Part shown: piece by piece, positions 1 through 8,654 of the stretch
How positions within the stretch are numbered: the first letter of the stretch is position 1
Layout of the letters: every line of letters starts with the position of its first letter
Assembly: GCF_913778665.1 (NCBI RefSeq)
Contig: NZ_CAJYVQ010000006.1
Coordinates: forward strand, 165,934-229,933
Source of the DNA: an uncultured Stenotrophomonas sp.
GTDB taxonomy: Bacteria; Pseudomonadota; Gammaproteobacteria; Xanthomonadales; Xanthomonadaceae
Direction: 5' to 3'
Length of the DNA: 64,000 bases
Program-made: the position numbers and the translations under genes
Notes under the pieces: generated by a model
What the model was told of the DNA's origin: nothing
The model's input: the letters and a program-made list of their open reading frames with translations, nothing else
The model's database searches: none

Positions 1-389
1 GGCCCGCCCCAGGCGCGGCACAGGGCGGCGACCAGTGGGTGGGCGCTGATGCGTACGGCGATGCCGCTGTGTTCACCGGTGACCCACGGTTGGGCGCGCG
101 GACCGGCCGGCAGGATCCAGGTGTTGGCGCCCGGCCAGCTGGCCAGAACCGCACGCTGGCGGGCGTCGGGCAGCGCCTGCAGGCGCACCCAGCCCTCCAG
201 CTGCGACAGTTCGGCGGCGACCAGGATCATGCCCTTCTCGATCGGGCGCTGCTTCAGCCGCAACACCATGTGCACCGCGGCTTCATGCGACGGATCGCAG
301 CCCAGGCCCCAGACCGCTTCGGTCGGATAGGCGATCACGCCGCCGGCGCGGAGCGTGGCGACAGCAGAGTCCAGGGTGAGTTCTTTCAT
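1..389 (-). CDS. tsaC: Threonylcarbamoyl-AMP synthase TsaC (Sua5/YrdC family), 3' part outside window
   Basis: This gene makes threonylcarbamoyl-AMP from threonine, bicarbonate and ATP, the first step of the t6A37 modification of tRNAs reading ANN codons. About 129 N-terminal residues are visible. The YrdC-fold signatures are the YPTEAVWGLGCDP stretch near residues 21-33 and the KQRP..KG motif near residue 46, which forms the nucleotide/threonine pocket. The ATG at 387-389 begins MKELTL. The C-terminus lies beyond the left edge. It runs in the same direction as topA, separated from it by repeats. Family assignment is firm; TsaC rather than a longer Sua5 cannot be decided because the end is missing. 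Confidence 0.9.
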   Translation of the reverse strand, partial: MKELTLDSAVATLRAGGVIAYPTEAVWGLGCDPSHEAAVHMVLRLKQRPIEKGMILVAAELSQLEGWVRLQALPDARQRAVLASWPGANTWILPAGPRAQPWVTGEHSGIAVRISAHPLVAALCRAWGG

Positions 390-463
390 GGCGGCGACCG
401 GCCCGACGTGGGACTTCATTATCCCCCTGCTGCGTGCAGAAGGGGTGGACCCAGGCACCTTGG

Positions 464-567
464 GTAGTGCCGGCCGCTGGCCGGCCTCAGCGGTAGGTAA
501 TGACTGCTTATGGAGGGTGCGGACCGTGGGTCCGCACACCCTTCATCCACGCATGGCGTGAATCTAC
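464..567. repeat. Composite palindromic repeat: SMAG (+), middle hairpin, SMAG (-) overlapping the topA stop codon
   Basis: Three stem-loops follow one another. At 464-488 a palindrome starts with GTAG on the plus strand (GTAGTGCCGGCC core). At 515-541 a hairpin has TGCGGAC/GTCCGCA arms. At 543-567 a palindrome starts with GTAG on the minus strand, and this GTAG contains the TAG stop of topA. The 22-25 nt size and the GTAG end match SMAG elements as known in S. maltophilia. The pair faces inward. It probably also acts as a 3' mRNA end structure for topA. Confidence 0.8.
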
Positions 568-3056
568 TTCGCGGCCTTCTTGACCGCCTTCTTCGCTGGG
601 GCCTTCTTTGCGGCCGCCTTCTTTACTGCTTTCTTGGCCGGGGCCTTCTTGGCAGGCGCTTTCTTTGCGGCGGCCTTCTTCGGTGCGGCCTCCTTCTTCA
701 CCGCGGCCTTCTTGGCCGGCGCCTTCTTCGCAGCCGCCTTCTTGGCACCGAAGCCCTTGCGCACCGGCTTGCCGGTTTCTTCCATCAGCTGCTGCACTTC
801 GGTCAGGGTCAGCGATGCCGGCTCGCGATCCTTGGGGATCTTGCCGTTCATCTTGCCGTCGCTGATGTACGGGCCGAAGCGGCCGTTCAGCACCTGGATG
901 TCGCTGCCGTCGAACTCCTTGATGATCCGGTTACGCGCGATCTCTTCCTTTTCTTCGATCAGGAACACAGCGCGCGCCAGGTCGATGGTGTACGGGTCGT
1001 CTTCCTTCTTCAGCGAGGCATAGGTGCTGCCCCGCTTGGCGAACGGTCCGAAGCGGCCAATGCCGACGCTGACCGGCTCGCCCTTGTCCTCGCCCAGTGC
1101 GCGCGGCATCAGGAACAGTTCCAGTGCGTCTTCCAGCGAAATGGTGTGCATCGACTGGCCGGGGCGCAGCGAAGCGAACTTCGGCTTCTCCTCGGCGTCC
1201 TCGGCGGTGCTGCCGATGGCGGCGTACGGCCCGAAACGTCCCAGGCGCACGCTCACCGGCTTGCCGGTCTTGGGGTCGGTGCCGAGCTCGCGCGCGCCAC
1301 TGGCCTCGGCGCGGTCGACCGATTCCTTCTTGTCCTCGACCAGTTCCTTGAACGGTTCCCAGAAACGCGACATCAGCGGGATCCACTCTTCCTCGCCACG
1401 CGAGACGGCGTCGAGCTCGTCCTCAAGCTTGGCGGTGAAGTCGTAGTCCACGTACTGGGTGAAGTGGCTGGACAGGAACTTGGAGACCGCGCGGCCGACG
1501 TCGGACGGGCGGAAGCTGCGGCCTTCCATTTCCACGTACTTGCGGAACAGCAGGGTCTGGATGATCGAGGCGTAGGTCGAGGGACGGCCGATGCCGTACT
1601 CTTCCAGCGCCTTCACCAGCGCCGCTTCGGTGTAGCGCGGTGGCGGCTGGGTGAAATGCTGTTCGGCCAGGATGCGTTCCAGCGGCACGCGGTCGCCGGG
1701 CTTCATCGCCGGCAGCTTGCGGCCTTCATCCTCGTCCTCGGCGCTCTTGTTGTCCTTGCCTTCCTCGTACACGGCCAGGAAGCCAGGCACGACCACGGTA
1801 GTGCCGCTGGCGCGGAACACGTGTTCGCTGCCCGCCGACAGGTCGACGCTGACGGTGTTGAGCGTGGCCGGAATCATCTGGCACGCCACCGCACGCTTCC
1901 AGATCAGCTCGTACAGGCGGCGCTCGTCGTCGGTGAGGAAGCGCGCGACCTGGGCTGGCGTGCGCAGGGCCGAGGTCGGGCGCACCGCTTCGTGCGCTTC
2001 CTGGGCGTTCTTCGACTTGGTCTGGTAGGTGTTGGGCTGGTCCGGCAGCGAGGCGATGCCGTAGTCACGGGCGATCACGTCGCGGATTTCGGCCAGCGCA
2101 TCCTGCGACAGGTTCACCGAGTCGGTACGCATGTACGAGATCAGGCCGACGGTGCCTTCGTCGCCAATTGCCACGCCTTCGTAAAGCTTCTGCGCCACCT
2201 GCATGGTCTTGCGGGTGGTGAAGCCGAGCTTGCGCGAGGCTTCCTGCTGCAGCGTGGAGGTGGTGAACGGCGGCGCCGGGCGGCGCTTGCGCTCCTTGCT
2301 GGCCACGTCGGTGACGTGCAGCGAGCCCTGCGCAGCCTGCTGGATGCGCAGGCGTGCCGCTTCAGCGGTATCACCGTCGGTGACGGTGAACTGCTCGAAC
2401 TTCTGTCCGTCCAGCTTGATCAGCTTGGCATTGAAGTGCTGCGACGGGTGCGCGCACTCGGCGGCGATCGACCAGTATTCGCGGGCGATGAAGGCTTCGA
2501 TCTCTTCCTCGCGCTCGACGATCATGCGCAGCGCCGGGCTTTGCACGCGGCCGGCGGACAGGCCGCGCTGGACCTTGCGCCACAGCACCGGCGACAGGTT
2601 GAAGCCGACCAGGTAGTCCAGCGCGCGGCGCGCCTGCTGGGCATCGACCAGGTCGCTGGCGATCGCGCGCGGCTGGCTGATCGCTTCCTTGATGGCGCGC
2701 GGGGTGATCTCGGTGAACACCACGCGCTGCATCGGCTTGTCCTTGACCAGCCCGCGTTCCTTCAGGATCTCGGCGATGTGCCAGCTGATCGCCTCACCCT
2801 CGCGGTCCGGGTCGGTCGCCAGCAGGATGTCGTCGGCGCCCTTGGCAGCCTTGGCGATCGCATCGACGTGCTTCTCGTTCTTGTCGATGACGTCGTAGTG
2901 CATGGCGAACCCGTTGTCCGGGTCGACCGCGCCTTCCTTCGGAATCAGGTCACGCACATGCCCATACGAGGCCAGGACCGTGTAGTCCTTGCCGAGGTAT
3001 TTGTTGATCGTCTTGGCCTTGGCCGGCGATTCGACGATGAGCAGGTGCTTGGGCAT
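564..3056 (-). CDS. topA: DNA topoisomerase I, with Lys/Ala-rich C-terminal tail
   Basis: Type IA topoisomerase of 830 residues that relaxes negative supercoils. The Toprim domain comes first, with Glu9 in IVESPAKAK and the DPDREGE motif at 82-88. The catalytic tyrosine is Tyr308 in the ISYMRTDS motif. The C-terminal part has three GRFGP-type repeats (degenerate zinc-ribbon repeats with the cysteines lost), in place of the C4 zinc fingers of E. coli TopA. The last roughly 65 residues are AKKAPAKKA-type repeats, a basic DNA-binding tail seen in xanthomonad enzymes. I chose ATG 3054-3056 (MPKHLL); an in-frame start 18 codons upstream adds a non-conserved leader. The TAG stop lies inside a GTAG repeat. 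Confidence 0.96.
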   Translation of the reverse strand: MPKHLLIVESPAKAKTINKYLGKDYTVLASYGHVRDLIPKEGAVDPDNGFAMHYDVIDKNEKHVDAIAKAAKGADDILLATDPDREGEAISWHIAEILKERGLVKDKPMQRVVFTEITPRAIKEAISQPRAIASDLVDAQQARRALDYLVGFNLSPVLWRKVQRGLSAGRVQSPALRMIVEREEEIEAFIAREYWSIAAECAHPSQHFNAKLIKLDGQKFEQFTVTDGDTAEAARLRIQQAAQGSLHVTDVASKERKRRPAPPFTTSTLQQEASRKLGFTTRKTMQVAQKLYEGVAIGDEGTVGLISYMRTDSVNLSQDALAEIRDVIARDYGIASLPDQPNTYQTKSKNAQEAHEAVRPTSALRTPAQVARFLTDDERRLYELIWKRAVACQMIPATLNTVSVDLSAGSEHVFRASGTTVVVPGFLAVYEEGKDNKSAEDEDEGRKLPAMKPGDRVPLERILAEQHFTQPPPRYTEAALVKALEEYGIGRPSTYASIIQTLLFRKYVEMEGRSFRPSDVGRAVSKFLSSHFTQYVDYDFTAKLEDELDAVSRGEEEWIPLMSRFWEPFKELVEDKKESVDRAEASGARELGTDPKTGKPVSVRLGRFGPYAAIGSTAEDAEEKPKFASLRPGQSMHTISLEDALELFLMPRALGEDKGEPVSVGIGRFGPFAKRGSTYASLKKEDDPYTIDLARAVFLIEEKEEIARNRIIKEFDGSDIQVLNGRFGPYISDGKMNGKIPKDREPASLTLTEVQQLMEETGKPVRKGFGAKKAAAKKAPAKKAAVKKEAAPKKAAAKKAPAKKAPAKKAVKKAAAKKAPAKKAVKKAAK

Positions 3057-3151
3057 GGCAGCAGGGTCTGTGGGGCGAACCGTGGGGAAGGGGCCGCTAG
3101 GGTGGAGCAAACGGCCGCATTAGTGAAGCGGCCACGCGCAAATCCATAAAC

Positions 3152-3180
3152 TGAACGCCCGGTAATGTGCCGGGCGTTCA
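3152..3180. terminator. Strong hairpin between the RDD gene and topA
   Basis: Perfect 11-bp arms, TGAACGCCCGG and CCGGGCGTTCA, flank a 7-nt loop. It lies after the minus-strand RDD gene and before topA. There is no long T-run on the minus strand, so it could be a weak terminator or an mRNA 3'-end stabiliser. Confidence 0.5.
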
Positions 3181-3249
3181 GGTTTCACCTTATTAGAGGA
3201 ATCACGCCCGGCCGGGCCGTGTCAAGCAGCCAGGCGTGAGGATGGCCAT

Positions 3250-4182
3250 TCAGGAGGCCATCTTGGCAATGAAGCCGACCGCGGCGACCAGCAGCACCAG
3301 GCCTGCCAGCATCAGTAGGGCGGTCAGCACCAGGACGAGGAGGGTGACCGTGCCCAGCTCGCGGCGCTGCAGGTGCGGCTGGTCGGTGTAGGCCCAGCGA
3401 TCGACCACCAGGGTGTCGCAGATCATGTCGTGCAGGCCCTGCTTGCGCTCGGTGAAGGCCGCCATCAGGAAGCCGATGCCGAGGGTGAAGCTGCTCAGCA
3501 GCATGGCCCAGTAGCGTCCAAACGCGCGGCCCAGGGTCAGGCGCTCGCCGTTGCTGCGCACGACCTTGATGCCAACCGCCATCTTGCCCAGCGTGGCGCC
3601 GCCGCGCGAGGCATGGAACCAAGTGTAGTAGGCCATGCCGATGCCGAAGTTGATCAGTGCGCTGGCCACCTGCGCGACTACTTCGATAGCCGATTCGCCA
3701 CTGCCGGCCGCGCCCATGCTGGCGCCGAGCACCACGCCGATGATGCCGCCGATGATCGCGCCGGGGATGACCAGCACGAAGTAGTCGATCATGTAGGCCG
3801 CTACGCGCTTCCAGAAGCCCGCGTAGACCACTTCACCGCCCACCACCGGCTGCGCATGGCCGGCGGCACCGGCTGCGGCCGGGGCGCTGTAGGGCGAGCT
3901 GCTGAGGGCGCCGGTGCCGGGCAGCGGCGCCGTGCCATTGTCGATGGCGGCATAGTCGCCACGCAGGTCGAAACCGCCACTGCTGGTGGCGGTGGTGGCA
4001 TCGGCCAAGGTCTGCAGGCCAAGCTCGTCGACCACCTGGCGCAGGGCGGCCCACTGCGCCATGCCTTCGCGCCAGACCAGGGAGTCGAGGTTCAGCTGGC
4101 CGCGCTGGAAGCGCTGGCGGATCTCCTCGACCGGCATCGGCCCCTGGCGTTGCTGTCCTTCTGCGTAGTACCACTCAGTCAT
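3250..4182 (-). CDS. RDD-family membrane protein with N-terminal GYF_2 domain
   Basis: The 310-residue product has two modules. Residues 1 to about 60 form a GYF_2 domain (MTEWYYAEGQQRQGP start, a later LVWREGMAQW), a small fold thought to bind proline-rich partners. An RDD membrane domain follows from about residue 125, with Arg/Asp-bearing hydrophobic segments (the GFWKRVAAYMIDYF segment and the GKMAVGIKVV segment). The C-terminus ends in a further transmembrane helix. ATG 4180-4182 places the start at the GYF motif. The next gene upstream on the same strand also begins with a GYF_2 domain, 49 bp away, so the two probably form one unit. Substrate or partner is unknown. Confidence 0.85.
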   Translation of the reverse strand: MTEWYYAEGQQRQGPMPVEEIRQRFQRGQLNLDSLVWREGMAQWAALRQVVDELGLQTLADATTATSSGGFDLRGDYAAIDNGTAPLPGTGALSSSPYSAPAAAGAAGHAQPVVGGEVVYAGFWKRVAAYMIDYFVLVIPGAIIGGIIGVVLGASMGAAGSGESAIEVVAQVASALINFGIGMAYYTWFHASRGGATLGKMAVGIKVVRSNGERLTLGRAFGRYWAMLLSSFTLGIGFLMAAFTERKQGLHDMICDTLVVDRWAYTDQPHLQRRELGTVTLLVLVLTALLMLAGLVLLVAAVGFIAKMAS

Positions 4183-4231
4183 TGCATGTTCCCTGTTGGG
4201 TCGTCCTTGGAGGTTTCGGCGTGCCTGCGGC

Positions 4232-4975
4232 TCAGCCGCGGCACGCGGTCGGCAGGTACTTGTCGTCACTTTCGCCGCTGCATTCCCAGCGACCGCTGTC
4301 ACGATCGTATTCCAGCCACAGCAGATCGCCGTCGATGCTCTTGCCGGGCATCGCCAGCGTCGCCTCGATGCCGCAGTGGCCGTTGTTGAAGCGGCCGATG
4401 TTCACCGCCGAAAGGCCGGCCTGGGTGAAGTCGCCCGGGGCCGGGAAGCCGGCATCGTTGGCGCCGGGGCAGCGGCCCTGCTCGTCGGCGAAATGCTGCA
4501 CCTGGTCCTGTAGCGGGTGCAGCGCATCGGCTGCGGCAGCAACCTTGGCACGCATGGTGTAGTCGCTGTAGGCCGGCAGGGCGATCGCGGCCAGGATGGC
4601 CATGACCGGCACCAGCACCAGCAGCAGGCCGCCACCGATGATGGCAGTCAGCGCACAGCCGGACAGTTTCTTCTTTGGCGGCGGCAGCGTGGTCGCCGCT
4701 GCTGCGGTGCTGTAGGGGGTGGAGGGCGGCAGCACCGGCGGCCGCGGCGCTGCTGGCTCGGGTTCCGGCTCAGCCGCTGCGGTCGGCACGTCCAGTGCCG
4801 GCACGATCAGGCCCAGTTCGTCCACTACCGTGCGCAACGGCTGCCATTGTGGCAGGCCGTCGCGCCACACCAGGGTGTCCAGGGAGATCTGGTTGTTGCG
4901 GAACAATTCAACCAACTGTTCCGCCGGCAGCGGACCCTGCTGCCGGTTGCCTTCTGCATGGAACCACTCACTCAC
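4232..4975 (-). CDS. GYF_2 domain fused to a type IV pilin-like segment
   Basis: The 247-residue product starts with a GYF_2 domain at about 1-55 (MSEWFHAEGNRQQGP, LVWRDGLPQW), then a Pro/Ala-rich linker and a hydrophobic helix near residues 115-135. The helix runs straight into AAIALPAYSDYTMRAKV, which is the mature N-terminal pattern of major pilins. The rest contains a cysteine pair spaced as in a pilin globular domain. No prepilin peptidase G/F-T-L-I-E site precedes the helix. The start is GTG at 4973-4975. It could be a membrane-anchored protein derived from a minor pilin. Function unknown; the domain reading is reasonably secure. Confidence 0.75.
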   Translation of the reverse strand: MSEWFHAEGNRQQGPLPAEQLVELFRNNQISLDTLVWRDGLPQWQPLRTVVDELGLIVPALDVPTAAAEPEPEPAAPRPPVLPPSTPYSTAAAATTLPPPKKKLSGCALTAIIGGGLLLVLVPVMAILAAIALPAYSDYTMRAKVAAAADALHPLQDQVQHFADEQGRCPGANDAGFPAPGDFTQAGLSAVNIGRFNNGHCGIEATLAMPGKSIDGDLLWLEYDRDSGRWECSGESDDKYLPTACRG

Positions 4976-5013
4976 GGGACGCTCCTGAATGCGCTATGCC
5001 CCCAAGTGTACGG

Positions 5014-5487
5014 TCAGTGCAGGGGTTCTGGCTCGTCCATGAACATCTGCGTCTCCATCCAGGCATAGGCTGCTTCGGAGCCGGGCTGGTTGAACAGCAC
5101 CATCAGCACGACCCATTTGAGGTCGTCCAGGTCCAGTTCGTCCTGGTCCAGGGCCATTGCCCGGTCCAGCACCAGTTCGCGCTGGTCGGCGTCGAGGATG
5201 CCGTGCTGTTCCAGATACAGCAGAAAACCGCGGCATTCCACGTCCAGCTTGTCCAGTTCGGGGCCGTGATAGACGCGCACGGGGCCGTCGACCCGCGCCT
5301 GGGCCACGCTCGGCCGCTGCGCGGCCAGGGCGTCGAGCCAGTCGAACGCCTTGTTGATCTCGGTTGGGCTGAAACCGGCCTGGATCAGGCCGTTCTGGAG
5401 CGAATCGCGGTCACGGATCAGGTCCGCATCTTCGCTGAAATAGTGTTCAAACAGGTACAGCAGTACGTCCAGGATGCTCTCTTTCAT
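5014..5487 (-). CDS. smg: Smg family protein (DUF494)
   Basis: This 157-residue acidic protein belongs to the Smg/DUF494 family, usually found beside dprA and def-fmt in gammaproteobacteria, exactly as here. It opens [17 protein letters not shown], the family's conserved start, and contains the tract ending FNQPG.E.AYAWME. Its biochemical role is not established. It is followed by the GYF genes and preceded by dprA 43 bp away, all on the minus strand, which suggests co-transcription. Confidence 0.93.
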   Translation of the reverse strand: MKESILDVLLYLFEHYFSEDADLIRDRDSLQNGLIQAGFSPTEINKAFDWLDALAAQRPSVAQARVDGPVRVYHGPELDKLDVECRGFLLYLEQHGILDADQRELVLDRAMALDQDELDLDDLKWVVLMVLFNQPGSEAAYAWMETQMFMDEPEPLH

Positions 5488-5530
5488 TGCCCCTCGGCCT
5501 GCGTCGCGCGACGCTGTGGAGGTGAAGAAA

Positions 5531-6658
5531 CTAGGGAGTTCGACAGTAGCGGCCGTGTACGCACACCACGATTCCCGCCAGTTCCATGGCCAGCAGCATG
5601 GAGGACACCTGTGACGCCGTCAATCCACAATGCGTGATCAGTGAATCCATACCGCTTGGGTTGTGGTCCAGGGCCCGCCACAAGCACTGGTAGTCAGGGT
5701 CGTCGGCCCAGCGTGCCGGCAGGAGTGCCGGCGGTGCCTGTTCAGTGGGGGTGGCCAGCCGCGATTGCAAGGTCGGCAGCTGGTGGCGCAGGGCCGGGGC
5801 CAGCAGCTCGAGCACGTCCTCGGGGCGCTCGACCAGCGCCGCACCCTCGCGGATCAGCCGGTGGCAGCCGGCGGCTCGTGGGTTGAGCACCGAGCCGGGC
5901 AGGGCGCAGACCTCGCGGCCGGCCTCGGCAGCCAGCCGAGCGGTGATCAGGGCGCCGGAGCGTTGCGCGGCCTCAACGACCACCGTGGCCAGCGCCAGCC
6001 CGGCCACCAGCCGGTTGCGCGCCGGGAAGTGGCCAGGGCGTGCCGGCGTGCCCGGCAGGTATTCGCTCAGCAGCGCGCCCTCGGCGACGACCTGCGCCTG
6101 CAGCCGGGCATGGCTGTCCGGATACACCCGGTCGGGGCCGGTGCCAATGACCGCCACGGTACAGCCGCCCGCGTCCAGGGTGGCCTGGTGGGCGGCCGCG
6201 TCGATGCCGGCCGCGAGCCCACTGGTCACCGCCAGGCCGGCCTCGACGAAGCCGCCGGCAAAGCGTGCCGCCAGCGCCCGTCCGCCCGGCGTCGGCGAGC
6301 GGCTGCCGACCAGCGCCACCGAGGGCCGCCAGGCCAGGCTGGGGTCGCCGGCCACGAAAAGCGCCAGCGGTGGGTTGGGCACGTCCAGCAGCGGTGGAGG
6401 AAAGGCCGCGTCGGTGAAGGCCAGCAGGTGATGGTGGTCGTCCTGCAGCCAGCGCAGCGCACTTGCCCACGCCTTCGGGTCGGGGCGCTCCAGTGCCGCG
6501 CACTGCTCCGGCGTGCAGCCGTGTGCACGCCACCCTGCGACGCCCAGGGCGATGGCCGTCGTGGCGTCCTCGGCCCCCTGCAGCAGGGCCCGCCGCGGCG
6601 CCAGCGCGCCGCCCGCCATCATCAGGCGCAGCAGCGCCTCATCCACGTGTCTGGTCAT
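5531..6658 (-). CDS. dprA: DNA-processing protein DprA
   Basis: DprA binds incoming single-stranded DNA during natural transformation and loads RecA. The 375-residue product has the Rossmann-like core with [13 protein letters not shown] and [16 protein letters not shown] motifs, and the [12 protein letters not shown] signature. The last roughly 60 residues form the winged-helix DprA_WH domain. The ATG at 6656-6658 begins [10 protein letters not shown]; a longer in-frame start lies in the upstream hairpin and is unlikely. It sits between the LysM gene and smg. A 24-nt palindrome just upstream probably separates its transcript from the LysM gene. Confidence 0.95.
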   Translation of the reverse strand: MTRHVDEALLRLMMAGGALAPRRALLQGAEDATTAIALGVAGWRAHGCTPEQCAALERPDPKAWASALRWLQDDHHHLLAFTDAAFPPPLLDVPNPPLALFVAGDPSLAWRPSVALVGSRSPTPGGRALAARFAGGFVEAGLAVTSGLAAGIDAAAHQATLDAGGCTVAVIGTGPDRVYPDSHARLQAQVVAEGALLSEYLPGTPARPGHFPARNRLVAGLALATVVVEAAQRSGALITARLAAEAGREVCALPGSVLNPRAAGCHRLIREGAALVERPEDVLELLAPALRHQLPTLQSRLATPTEQAPPALLPARWADDPDYQCLWRALDHNPSGMDSLITHCGLTASQVSSMLLAMELAGIVVCVHGRYCRTP

Positions 6659-6682
6659 TCCCCCACTATCGGCCGGATGCAA

Positions 6683-6706
6683 CGAAGGCGCCCTAGGGCG
6701 CCTTCG
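6683..6706. terminator. 24-nt perfect palindrome between LysM gene and dprA
   Basis: CGAAGGCGCCCT and its exact complement abut, so all 24 bases pair in principle. It is placed after the minus-strand LysM gene and 25 bp before the dprA start. The T-tract is poor, so it is either a terminator or an RNA-processing hairpin. Confidence 0.5.
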
Positions 6707-6740
6707 CATGTAACCGTCAGGGTTTGCCGGAAGCCGACCC

Positions 6741-6765
6741 GTAGCGTCGACTGCCAGTCGACTAC
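6741..6765 (-). repeat. SMAG palindrome providing the LysM gene stop codon
   Basis: GTAG and CTAC ends flank a CGTCGACTG/CAGTCGA stem. On the minus strand the final G of the last CGG codon plus TAG forms the repeat's GTAG, so the reading frame ends inside the repeat. The topA gene ends the same way. Confidence 0.8.
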
Positions 6766-7895
6766 CGCGCGTCCGGATGCAGGGCGTTGTAGCCCACGCG
6801 CACCGGCTTCACGCCCTGCATCACCAGCGCGTAGCTGACGTTGTCGAAGGTACGGAACACCATCGCGTGCGCGGCGTATTCGTCGGGCAGCGAGACCCGG
6901 CCTGCGCCGGTGCTGAGCGAATCGTCCATGCGCGACGAGGTCGGGTACTTCATGCGGTGCGCCACGTGGCGGCCCGGGCGCCACAGCGAGAACACGGTGC
7001 CGTTGTCCACGCCCTGGCTGCGGCCGGCCGAAATCGCGATCACGTCGCGCGGGCCCCCAGCGGTGAACATGTCGGTCACCGCCAGCACGCGCACGTCGAC
7101 ACCTTCGACGCTGGCCGCCGGCACATGCGGCACGAACTGCAGGTCGTAGGGCCTGGCCTCGATCGGAACCAGGCGGTCACCGGCACGGACCTCACGGCCA
7201 CCTTCGTTCTTGTCCAGCACCAACGTGGACGCCTCGACCTTGCCGCCGGCGACATGGGTAATGGTGCCGGTGGCGACCTGGGCCAGTTCGTAGCCGAGCA
7301 CGCCGCGGCGGTGGTTGGGGGCGCTGTAGGCGCGCCACAGGTTGCCGCTGCCCGGTGTGACGTCGCCGTTGGCGGTCAGGTCCTCGGTCGGCTTGGGCTG
7401 GGCATAGCGCACGGTCGGGCGCACCACTGCCCAGCGCTGGCCCACCTGGGCGTCGGCCAGGCGCACATAGACGGCGTGGCCGCTGGTGGCGCGCAGGCGT
7501 TCTTCTTCCAGGCCGGCCACGTAGGGCAGCTGCTCGATGCTGTCGACTACGCTCAGCTGCTTCAGGAACGGCTCGACCTGGGCCAGCGGAATGGCATTGA
7601 TCGGGGCCTCCTGGCGCGGGCCGGGCTGCGACGACACGGTCACCCGGTCCAGGTAGGCCAGGCTGAGCACGTCACCGGGATAGATCAGGTGCGGGTTGGC
7701 GATCTGCGGATTGGCCTGCCAGATCTCCGGCCAGAGCCACGGCTTCTGCAGGAAACGTGCGGCGATATCCCACAACGTATCCCCTTTTCGGACCACATAG
7801 GTGTCCGGGTGCCCGCCATTCACTTCCACGGCGGTAGCATAGGCAGCCACGGTCAGCATCGCCGCGGCGACGACCGTACGAAAACGAAGCAACAT
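6762..7895 (-). CDS. Secreted LysM peptidoglycan-binding protein
   Basis: The 377-residue product has a signal peptide at about 1-22 and then one LysM domain (YVVRKGDTLWDIAARFL, ending PHLIYPGDVL) near residues 32-80, which binds peptidoglycan. The remaining roughly 290 residues are a conserved but undefined periplasmic domain. Families of this layout sit divergently from def and next to dprA in many Proteobacteria. ATG 7893-7895 (MLLRFRTV) is chosen over a TTG eight codons upstream because the signal peptide begins there. The enzymatic role is unknown. Confidence 0.88.
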   Translation of the reverse strand: MLLRFRTVVAAAMLTVAAYATAVEVNGGHPDTYVVRKGDTLWDIAARFLQKPWLWPEIWQANPQIANPHLIYPGDVLSLAYLDRVTVSSQPGPRQEAPINAIPLAQVEPFLKQLSVVDSIEQLPYVAGLEEERLRATSGHAVYVRLADAQVGQRWAVVRPTVRYAQPKPTEDLTANGDVTPGSGNLWRAYSAPNHRRGVLGYELAQVATGTITHVAGGKVEASTLVLDKNEGGREVRAGDRLVPIEARPYDLQFVPHVPAASVEGVDVRVLAVTDMFTAGGPRDVIAISAGRSQGVDNGTVFSLWRPGRHVAHRMKYPTSSRMDDSLSTGAGRVSLPDEYAAHAMVFRTFDNVSYALVMQGVKPVRVGYNALHPDAR

Positions 7896-8021
7896 AGGTG
7901 TGAAGCCCTGATTCCCCAACAGGTCCGCGCACTATAGTCCAGAAACCGGGGCGCAAGGCAAGCGTTGGAGCTAGAATCTGCGACGTATGCCGGCGTGCCG
8001 GCCCCCTATCCGGAAACAGCC

Positions 8022-8534
8022 ATGGCCCTTCTCCCCATTCTTGAGTTCCCCGATCCGCGCCTGCGTACCAAGGCCGCGTTGATCGAAGCCGCCGAAGTCA
8101 CCACGCCGGCCTTCCAGGAGCTGATCGACAACATGTTCCTGACCATGTACGACGCTCCGGGCATCGGCCTGGCCGCCACCCAGGTGGACGTGCACAAGCG
8201 CTTCATGGTCATCGACGTCAGCGAACAGAAGAATGAACCGCATGTGTTCATCAACCCGGAGATCGTCGCCAAGGACGGGGGCCGGGTGTACCAGGAAGGC
8301 TGCCTGTCGGTACCGGGCATCTTCGCCGACGTCACCCGTGCAGACACCATCACCGTGAAGTACCTGGACCGCAACGGCCAGGAACAGCAGCTCGAAGCCG
8401 GCGAAGTGCTGGCGACCTGCATCCAGCACGAGATGGACCATCTGGACGGCAAGCTGTTCATCGACTACCTGTCGCCGCTCAAGCGCGAAATGGTGCGCAA
8501 GAAGCTGGCCAAGCAGCGCAAGCACGTGGCGTGA
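8022..8534 (+). CDS. def: Peptide deformylase
   Basis: Removes the N-formyl group from nascent proteins. The 170-residue product carries all three family motifs: GIGLAATQ at 48-54, EGCLSV with metal-ligand Cys94, and QHEMDH with His136, His140 and catalytic Glu137. The ATG at 8022 begins [14 protein letters not shown], the usual N-terminus; an upstream in-frame start only adds non-conserved residues. It is first in the def-fmt-rsmB set, divergent from the LysM gene. A terminator-like hairpin follows, so fmt may have its own transcript. Confidence 0.97.
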   Translation: MALLPILEFPDPRLRTKAALIEAAEVTTPAFQELIDNMFLTMYDAPGIGLAATQVDVHKRFMVIDVSEQKNEPHVFINPEIVAKDGGRVYQEGCLSVPGIFADVTRADTITVKYLDRNGQEQQLEAGEVLATCIQHEMDHLDGKLFIDYLSPLKREMVRKKLAKQRKHVA

Positions 8535-8591
8535 TCGCCAATCCGGGCCGCCCTTCGGGTGGCCTGTGCCTGCGCGGCGCGCGCGGGCTGC

Positions 8592-8622
8592 ACGGCGCCG
8601 GCCGACGGCGCCGTTTTCTTTC
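8592..8622 (+). terminator. Rho-independent terminator after def
   Basis: A CGGCGCC / GGCGCCG stem with a short GC-rich loop is followed by TTTTCTTTCC on the plus strand. It lies between def and fmt. Confidence 0.7.
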
Positions 8623-8654
8623 CTGCACGAATCCATCCTGCAAGTGGGGTAGCC

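Noticed and set aside
510..3149. 879-codon plus-strand open frame opposite topA
   Set aside because: It lies entirely antisense to a clear topA and has low-complexity Leu/Arg/His content typical of GC-rich shadow frames.
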